Of a stretch of 64,000 bases of DNA, positions 57,401-64,000 are shown one piece after another (position 1 is the stretch's first letter; every line of letters starts with the position of its first letter). Location of the stretch: contig RPFO01000276.1 in NCBI GenBank assembly GCA_009746045.1, forward strand, positions 1,432,824 through 1,496,823. Direction: 5' to 3'. The position numbers and the translations under genes were made by a program. The notes under the pieces were generated by a model. It saw only the letters and a program-made list of their open reading frames with translations, was not told where the DNA came from and did no database searches. The stretch is from Mesostigma viride. Its lineage: Eukaryota; Streptophyta; Mesostigmatophyceae; Mesostigmatales; Mesostigmataceae.

Positions 57401-60400
57401 TGTACGCTACATCCAGCAAACCAGGCAGCCCCCTCCTCCCCCTCCCAGACAGCCATGCCTGCTTATGAAGCTCATTGACATCACCTGCTGACATCAAGCA
57501 ACCACGCTGCATAACCACGATGACACCAATCTGGCATCATGCTGACATCATGCTGACATATGGTGACATCACGCTGGTACCATGCCGGCATCCAGCGCCA
57601 CGCCAAGCGCAGCCCACCTTGACGTAGTTGCGCTCGCATATGTTGTTGATGTGCGTGCTCATGCTGGCGTCTGTCCCGATGCCGAACTTCTCCATCAGCG
57701 TCAGCAGCTCGCTCTCGGTCAGGTACTCGGGTGGCGCCGTCTTGCCCTGGTGCAGCTCCACGTCCTTCATAGGGACCAGCTCGCCTGTGGAACGTTTCGG
57801 GCAGGGCGGGGGGCAGGCATGCCGTGCCCCGAAACCAACGCGGGACAAAAGAAGACGGGGCGAAATACAGGTGGGAGTCGAGGGAAGGAAGCCAAGTCAG
57901 ATGACTGTGACGTGCGCTGGCACGGTCATGAAGGCCTACCAGAAAGCTATGCGGCAAACTGGGTCAACTTATAACACTTGACCACCGGCCAATCCGCCCA
58001 AGCCCACACAGCGACGCCATCACAGTAGCGAGAGACCCATGGAAGAAGAATGCGCCACCGATGGAATGTGGACGTGGATGCATCGACCCCTACACTAGCA
58101 TACCGTTACAGCGCGTGAGGTGGTTGTCATCGTGTGCTGAGGGTGGTAGGACACTCGCCCAGCAGGGTCCCCCGCTCCCCCCCCACAACTCTCGCGCAGC
58201 CACTTCCTCAACAAAAACCAACCCCACCCCTCTGTAGATTAGGGTGCAACTCCCTCCCTTCGGTACGCCTCGCTTTACGGCTCACCTCTAGCAAACACAG
58301 GCAGCGGCTCGTCCTTCATGGCCTGCCATGGCATCACCGCGGTAAAGCCGGGCGACACCACCGCCTTGCCGCTGGCGGAGAAGGTCTCGTCGCCCGCCGC
58401 AAACACAGCCTTCATCCTGCAGGCACAACCATGCACGCAATGCGATGTGTGCGCCCCCAGTCGTGCGAGGCATGCACATGCGATGCGTGCGCAGGCAGCG
58501 GGTATGTGGCGATGACGCGAGCATGAGGCTAACAATCCACACGGCAGTGAGCGTGTGGCAGCGAATGTGTGGGCAGTGAGGGCACAGCGGCCATGCCCCA
58601 CAGGAGAGTGCATGATAGGCAAAGAGCATGGCCCAAAAAAAGATGAAACAACGCCAGCCTGAGGCTAGAGGATGGAGACAGAAACTGAGGAATGGGTGCA
58701 AGGCACGGGTACAGTTTGGCTGCAGGTGTTGAAGATGAAAAGAGTTTTGGGGAATTGATTTATAGAGCCGTGGGGCCACGGGCAAGGTGGGAAGGCGCAG
58801 GCCACTTCTACATCCCCAACAAGGGCCCAGAGGCGGCAGCTTGACTGGTGAAACCCATCCACTCTCACAGCACACGGGCAGACAGTGTTGCTCCTCACTT
58901 GATGTAGCGACAGTCCGGGCTGAGCGTCCCCAAGAAGTGTCGTGTGATATGGTCGTAGAGCCGCCACATGTCGCCGCCACCAAGCTCTGACTCAGTGGCT
59001 GCGCACACGGGCGTGATGGGTGGGTGGTCGCCCACATCCGTTCCCCCTTTGGGCACCGCAAAACCCTTGGCCACTAGGGATGCCGCGTACTCGCCCCACA
59101 CAGGGTGGCGTGACTGGGCCGCCAGGGTGCCGTGCAGGTCGAACCCAGGGGGGTACGCAGAACTCTCCGTTCGTGGGTAACTGCCGGGGGCAAGGGGAGG
59201 GGCAGCAGCGCAGCGACACATGACATGGGCACGATGGTGCACAGGGAATAGGGCCAGTAGCGCAGTGGAGTGATGATTCAGATCGCAGCCTGTGTGTATT
59301 TCACGGCGATGTGCGCTTGCCCACCACTGGCAGTGGTCTTTCGAGACGCGAAACAAAATGCTACCTCATGGTCTGCTCCCTGCATGCATCCCCGGGAGAT
59401 TCGTGGGGAATCACCGCGTCAGGTTCTTCTGCCAAACGTTACCTACGCTCAAAGTCTGTTGTTCGTCACTACCTGCGATCAGGTTGTAACAGCTTGCGCA
59501 TGTTGCAACCTGCACGTTGCGCCTCATCTGTGTTAAGAGAAAAAAATGCCGCTTGGAAAAGAAAGACCAAAAGTACACCTTGAAACACCTGACGAAGTAG
59601 AGTGGCCTCACGTACATGCCATCCAGTGCTTTTACTAATGGGACGAATTCGTCAGCTGGTTGACGAATTTCTAAATGAGTCGTAAAAAAGTCAACCATTT
59701 TGGGCAATTCGTCAACCACATTCGTCAACCACATTCGTCAACCAAGTCGGCTATTCGTCAACCATTTGACGAATATTTTCCGCAATTCGTCAACCGGTCT
59801 GACGCAATGTTTAGGGTATTCGTCAACCACGCGAGTCAGGTCCAGCGGCGCGTAGCAGCCGAATCTTAGGTATATGCTGCAGTACAGTTCATACTAGAGT
59901 TGGTTTGGAAAGACAGTACGGCAGTTCAGTACAATTTCAGTCGGGTACCAAAACTGAAGTACTGAACTAAAAACCTGGACAAAAACCTTGTCGAGCACTC
60001 GAGTGCACTGTGCAGCGGCCAGTTTGTGAGACGAGGAAGGCAGGGCCTCCGACCTCTGGCCGTCTGGCGACTAATATTAATGTAATAAAATATTGCATGC
60101 GAAATTGTTTCTATAAATATGGCGGCCTGCGATGTTTAGTTAGTATTGAGCTAGAGAATGTCCAAGAAAAACGGTTTGGCAGGTTTCAAGACCAGTACCT
60201 TAGATGCTGTGTTTAAAAAGCAAGCTGCATGGAGAAACTGACTGTTCCGGAAGCAACGGAAAATATCGTCGACCTAGGTCGCAGTTTAGATGAAAAAAAT
60301 TCGGGTTTGACGCATTGCCAAGGCAAAAAGTCAACCATTTGATGAAGTGCCGAGGCAAATAGTCAACCATTTGACGAATGCCAAAACCCCTTAGTAAAAG

Positions 60401-63400
60401 CACTGATGCCATCTCTGCTAGTGCTGTTGTCATGGGGAAGTGCCAGGGTTTTTATTAGTGGCGTTCTGCCGCCAATTGTGGCGGTGTAGCATCAAATTTG
60501 GTGATTTGTGGTGGTGCCCCACCCTTTGGCAAGGGGGTCCATATGCCACAATTTGGCGGTGCTGTTCTACTTTCTCGTTTCCGTTCACCACAGCTTGGCC
60601 GTGCGTATCAGTTGACCCTACTACAGCTGACGCCGCGATTGGCTGTGTCAGAACCCTCCTCTGCCACCCTTCCGCCACAGACCGCTTTTGTAGTAATAAC
60701 GCAGGTGGCGCTCAAGGCTGCTCTGCAGAGCTCTGAGTTGAGCGCATTACGCTCACTCGCTATAATATTGGCCCTGTAGCAGGCCCTAAAAATGATGTCC
60801 CAAGCCTATTGGAAATCTTTCATGCACTCATGATACATAAGGTCTTTACACTCATGCCGGGCGATCATATAACTTCAGTACAACGGTTACCATGGTCGCT
60901 GGGCGCACCATGTAAATGCGGGCAACCCAAAAAAGGTTTTACTAGGCTCCTGCCTCCTGGCTATTTTCGGGATCCCTCAGTTAGCTTAGATGGAATAAAT
61001 AACACCCATTTCCCCGGAAGTATTGGCCCTGTAGCGCTACGCCATTCTACTTGAAGCTTCTGCGCCGGGGAATCACTTTGGTGCACCAAGGAGGGTTAGT
61101 TTTAGACGAAACTCCACCGCCACATGTGGCCGTGCCGGGCCCAAGTTCTATTGGCTAAAAGCCACGCGGTGGCCGAGTCACCAGTTGTTACGGAAGCTGA
61201 AAACGCCACACATGGCCGAATGCAAAAGCCTTAAAGAAAACCCTGTGAAGAGCACATGGGACAGTTGCCATCAATAGGAAGAAACAGATAGGAGAGAACA
61301 GAAGAGAAGAAACAGATAGGAAGGATAGGAGGAAACAGAAAGGAAGAAACAGATAGGAAGAACAAATAGGAAGGAAGAAACAGATAGGAAGAAACGGTTA
61401 CGAGAAAACTGATGGGAAGAAATGATATCAGGCTCAGATGGTGCGCTCACGCTGACTGTGTGCTCACCCGGTAGACCCCTGCACACAAGCTTAGACAGAA
61501 AGCGGTGTGCGCTGACCTGACGGATCCCTGCCTACCTGATGTATCCCTGCGTGTATAGCCGCTCCGCAATCTGCAGCGCGTAGGCGGGGCCCATGTTGAG
61601 CCCGCTGGAGGCCGCCTGCAGCTCCGCCGTGGGGACAGAGGGACAGAGTATGGCCCCAAGAGGCGTTGCATATGCGAGCGGGACAGAGGATAGCCAGCAC
61701 AGGTGCAGGTTGGCGGGGAAAATGAGGACAAGGGAGAGGAGGAGTGACCTTAGTACGCAGAATGCTTGACTTTTGTCGCCTTCATAGCTATTGGCTGCAG
61801 AGCACCTTGCCAAGCAAAAGGTCTGTGTGCGTGGGCCATGCCAGCTAGGTCATCGCAGGGTTGGCAGTGTACGGCCTGACCTAAGAATGAAGCCAAGAGC
61901 AACAGAAAGGAAAAAGCACTTAGGTCCCTGCAAATAGGACCCTTGTGTCGCAAACGAATATAGATCGGGCCACCCATAGGGAGCCGGCTGTCACCCTCCC
62001 GCTTTGTGCCACCCAGGGCACCTGCATCCCATGTTCTCGGCATCTCGGCACGATGATCCTATCAGCTGCCACGCACCGGGGTGCCAAACATGCCTGCAAG
62101 GGTGACCACGCTATCCCAAACATCCCTCGTGAGGCGTCTCATGAGAGCACATGGCCACATGCGACGTGTCCCTTGAGGGTGGCTACGAAAGCCACTGTCC
62201 CATGTTGGAACACGTGCGTTGCGACAAGGCACGGGATCCATTGGACAGGAACATGGAAACCCAAAGGTCTGCGTGGCAGCGCCGCCTCGATCGCACAAGC
62301 GCGCGACTTGAGACATGCTACCTCCTTCAACCACAAGCATGCTGCCACGTGACCCTCCACCTGGCATCATCCACCAAGGCTTCTGGGCCGAGCCACACCC
62401 TATCCTGTGCCCTAAGGCTGCGCGTCAACGCGCCTGCCTTGGCCAGCATGTGCACCTCTAAAGAATGAGCACCGGTAGAGCATGTGCCTGGAGGGGTGAG
62501 CCCCCAGTACTGCCCCCCAGCCCCTCTGTGTGCAAGGGTCCGCCTTGAGCATCTCTACTGGCTGTGTGTCACTGCGGGCGCCTTGGCTGCTACTAAGTAA
62601 ATCTATGCCCACTACAGGCCTCGGCAAGCATGCGCACCGCACGACTGGCTCGCATACTACGAGCTGACGACTCCATGGCCCGCATGCGCACCCCACGCGC
62701 GCACCCCCCCATGGGCAGCATGCGCACCACCCAGGGTGAATGCTACTTGGCTAGCGTGTTCATAACATTCCTATGCTAGCGCGCGTACTGTAGCAACTTA
62801 TGCTAGCGCACGTACTGCAGCGACTTGTGTGCCCTACGGCCAGACACCCACCTTGAGCATCTCCACCGTGTTGAGGCCGTGCGGCCGCTGCTTGCGCTCC
62901 TCCTTCTCGCTCCATTCCACCACGTGCAACGACCCCGCCTCCGCCACCAGCTTTTGGAACACCATCGCTATCTGGGGGGGCCCAGGCAGGGGGGGAAGGC
63001 AGGGGGGGGATGGAACACACAACCGTGATGCAAGCTTCACAGACACCACCAAAGTGGAGGCAACATGGAAGGGGTCCATCAAAATGGAGGCGCCATCGAA
63101 GTGGGCAGGGTAACCCACGGCCACACGGCAAGGTGCACCAGGTGGCCATGCGGAGGCAGACAAGCGCGAAGCGGTGGTGCGCGAGCAATGTGAATGTGTA
63201 CCGCAGTAAAACATCCACAGACATATGAGAAATCACAGACAAAAATATGCCATGAAGATTGACATTTAATATATTATACAATTGTACTAGTATCAACGCG
63301 ATTCCGGGATAAGGACAGTCCCCAGCGGCCAGCTGGGATGCAGGTACACCCATGATCACAGATCTACCGCACCCGCGACGCCTAGCAGACGCATGGGGAG

Positions 63401-63851
63401 CTTCCATGGAACCATCCTCCGCAGCAATGATGGCCGACCACAGCGTAGAACACAAAACTTGGGACCCAAATGTCGTACACTGCCAGGGGGCTACACAAGA
63501 CATTGTGAAGCGCCTCTATTGAACACCCACACTGCCTTACTGACATTTTTTTCAAACACCTCCCCCCAGGCCTTCCGTCGTGATCAAACCTACCCCCCTC
63601 CCTGACTAACATCGTCATAGAACATGGCCCTCCTCCCTTACGCCTTAATCAAACATGCCTTTATCAAACTTGCCCCCCCCTCACTCACGTCCTTATCAAA
63701 GATGCGCCCCCTCTCCCACTCCAGCTCCACGTTGCGCCCACCCTTGACCACAAGCGGGCGCACCACCCAGAAGGGCTCCGGCACAAACGTCACGATGCGC
63801 TGATGCCGCTCCACGCAGAAGCCGAGCGTGGGTGTCTGGCAGGGACCGTAG
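54446..63851 (-). CDS. TOP3B: DNA topoisomerase III beta, 3' ten exons (N-terminus outside the window)
   Basis: Exons in transcript order: 63851-63689, 62971-62852, 61615-61536, 59180-58899, 58416-58286, 57784-57618, 57010-56798, 56148-55969, 55442-55173, 54796-54446. They give 651 residues to the stop; the TOPRIM part lies upstream of the window. Type IA motifs in order: YGPCQTPTLGFCVERH, EWERGRIFD, GLNTVEMLK, MGPAYALQIAERLYTQGYI, and the catalytic tyrosine in SYPRTES (codon 59177-59179, split site at the intron before it). Then DHPPITP, KAVVSPGFTAVMPWQ, APPEYLTESELLTLMEKFGI, GTDASMSTHINNIC and SRQMVPTPLGIALVRGY. The C-terminal part has repeated CxxC zinc pairs (KCGKC, FCPTC, LCPFC, CSMC, CPEC, CNRC, CDEC, CILC), as in the beta form, and ends in an (RG)n tail. 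The enzyme passes single strands of DNA, and in animals RNA, via the tyrosine. Most introns are GT-AG; 55443-55968 is GC-AG (AAG|GCAAGT). Confidence 0.95.
55561..55583. repeat. poly-G run in a TOP3B intron
   Basis: About 23 consecutive G on the plus strand (C on the transcript). It can form G-quadruplex structures on the plus strand, and its length may be imprecise in an assembly. Confidence 0.9.
59624..60405. mobile_element. hAT-like miniature element, 782 bp
   Basis: The inverted ends CAGTGCTTTTACTAA are flanked by the perfect 8-bp duplication ATGCCATC (59616-59623 and 60406-60413). Subterminal TTCGTCAACCA motifs occur about six times on the left, and AGTCAACCATTTGA-type motifs on the right. 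No transposase; non-autonomous. Confidence 0.85.
60444..61246. mobile_element. second hAT-like miniature element, 803 bp
   Basis: The ends CAGGGTTTTTATTAGTGGCG and (inverted) CAGGGTTTTCTTTAAGG share their first nine bases. The flanking 8-mers GGAAGTGC and TGAAGAGC agree at six of eight positions. GTGGCG motifs are frequent inside both ends. It is only 38 bp from the previous element. The imperfect ends suggest an older insertion. Confidence 0.6.
61268..61420. repeat. purine minisatellite (GAAACAGATAGGAA)
   Basis: About eight irregular copies of a 14-18 bp AGGAAGAAACAGATA unit, in a TOP3B intron. Confidence 0.8.
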
Positions 63852-64000
63852 CTGGAGGGCAATGCACGCCAAAACCCGCAATCCATGTGTGTGCACGCCT
63901 TGCAGAGCTTGTGTGAGCTAGTTTGTATCAATCCAGCACTGGGTTGGGTCGCTGGATCCCCCCATGATGGGCTCATGACCAGGAAGCACGCGGGAGTGCT
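63852..64000 (-). other. TOP3B intron reaching the window edge
   Basis: Upstream of the acceptor TTGCCCTCCAG at 63852 there is no sequence resembling the preceding TOP3B exon, so this is intron and the gene continues beyond the window. Confidence 0.6.

Larger units (their letters stand above)
59181..61535 (-). other. long TOP3B intron carrying two hAT-like elements
   Basis: At 2.35 kb this is the largest intron of the gene seen here. The others are mostly 300-800 bp, apart from one of 1.2 kb at 61616-62851. The excess length is accounted for by the two elements at 59624-60405 and 60444-61246 plus a GAAACAGATAGGAA-type purine repeat at about 61268-61420. Confidence 0.85.

Overview
The window is nuclear DNA of a eukaryote. 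The host genes have many short exons with GT-AG introns (and one GC-AG intron), and their third codon positions are strongly G/C. One host gene belongs to a WD40-like family I know from land plants. The mobile elements are a chromovirus, several non-LTR retrotransposons with (TTAA)n tails, and hAT-, CACTA- and piggyBac-like DNA elements. A green alga or other green-lineage organism fits best; the species cannot be fixed from sequence alone.

Layout. 1-3050: GC-rich DNA without a recognisable gene. 3051-14586: a complete Ty3/gypsy chromovirus with 667/668-bp LTRs and a 5-bp target duplication (AAAGC). It carries gag, a frameshifted pol with a C-terminal chromodomain, an upstream ORF with a viroplasmin/RNase H1-type hybrid-binding domain, and an unknown 3' ORF. 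14860-21850: overlapping copies of a LINE family (ORF1 and 3' tails), one split by a 1.7-kb TTAA (piggyBac-like) element. 21854-23968: two (ATGG)n arrays around an unexplained 1.7-kb segment. 23970-44545: a deep transposon nest. 46217-51329: an 11-exon WD40-like gene on the minus strand. 54446 to beyond 63851: the 3' ten exons of DNA topoisomerase III beta, also on the minus strand, with two small hAT-like elements in one intron.

The nest is the most striking structure. A LINE (minus strand, 24010-44521, 10-bp target duplication) sits in the 3' tail of a sibling LINE. Its 3' UTR is split by a hAT-like element and its reverse transcriptase by a 17.4-kb TTAA element. That element is split by a different, REL-type LINE and by a fragment of a third retroelement. 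The REL-type LINE is in turn split by a 12.5-kb CACTA element with 56-bp perfect terminal repeats. The CACTA element holds a second kind of TTAA element, more LINE tails, several minisatellites and a 1.4-kb (ATGG)n array. Removing the TTAA and CACTA elements with one target copy each rejoins the interrupted reverse-transcriptase frames, which supports the boundaries.

The LINE tails share a small 3' stem-loop (about 5-bp stem, 4-nt loop) whose paired bases co-vary between copies. It is followed by (TTAA)n instead of poly(A), which suggests a structured 3' recognition signal. The two host genes lie in the same orientation 3.1 kb apart; nothing suggests they work together. No RNA genes, CRISPR arrays or bacterial features were seen.
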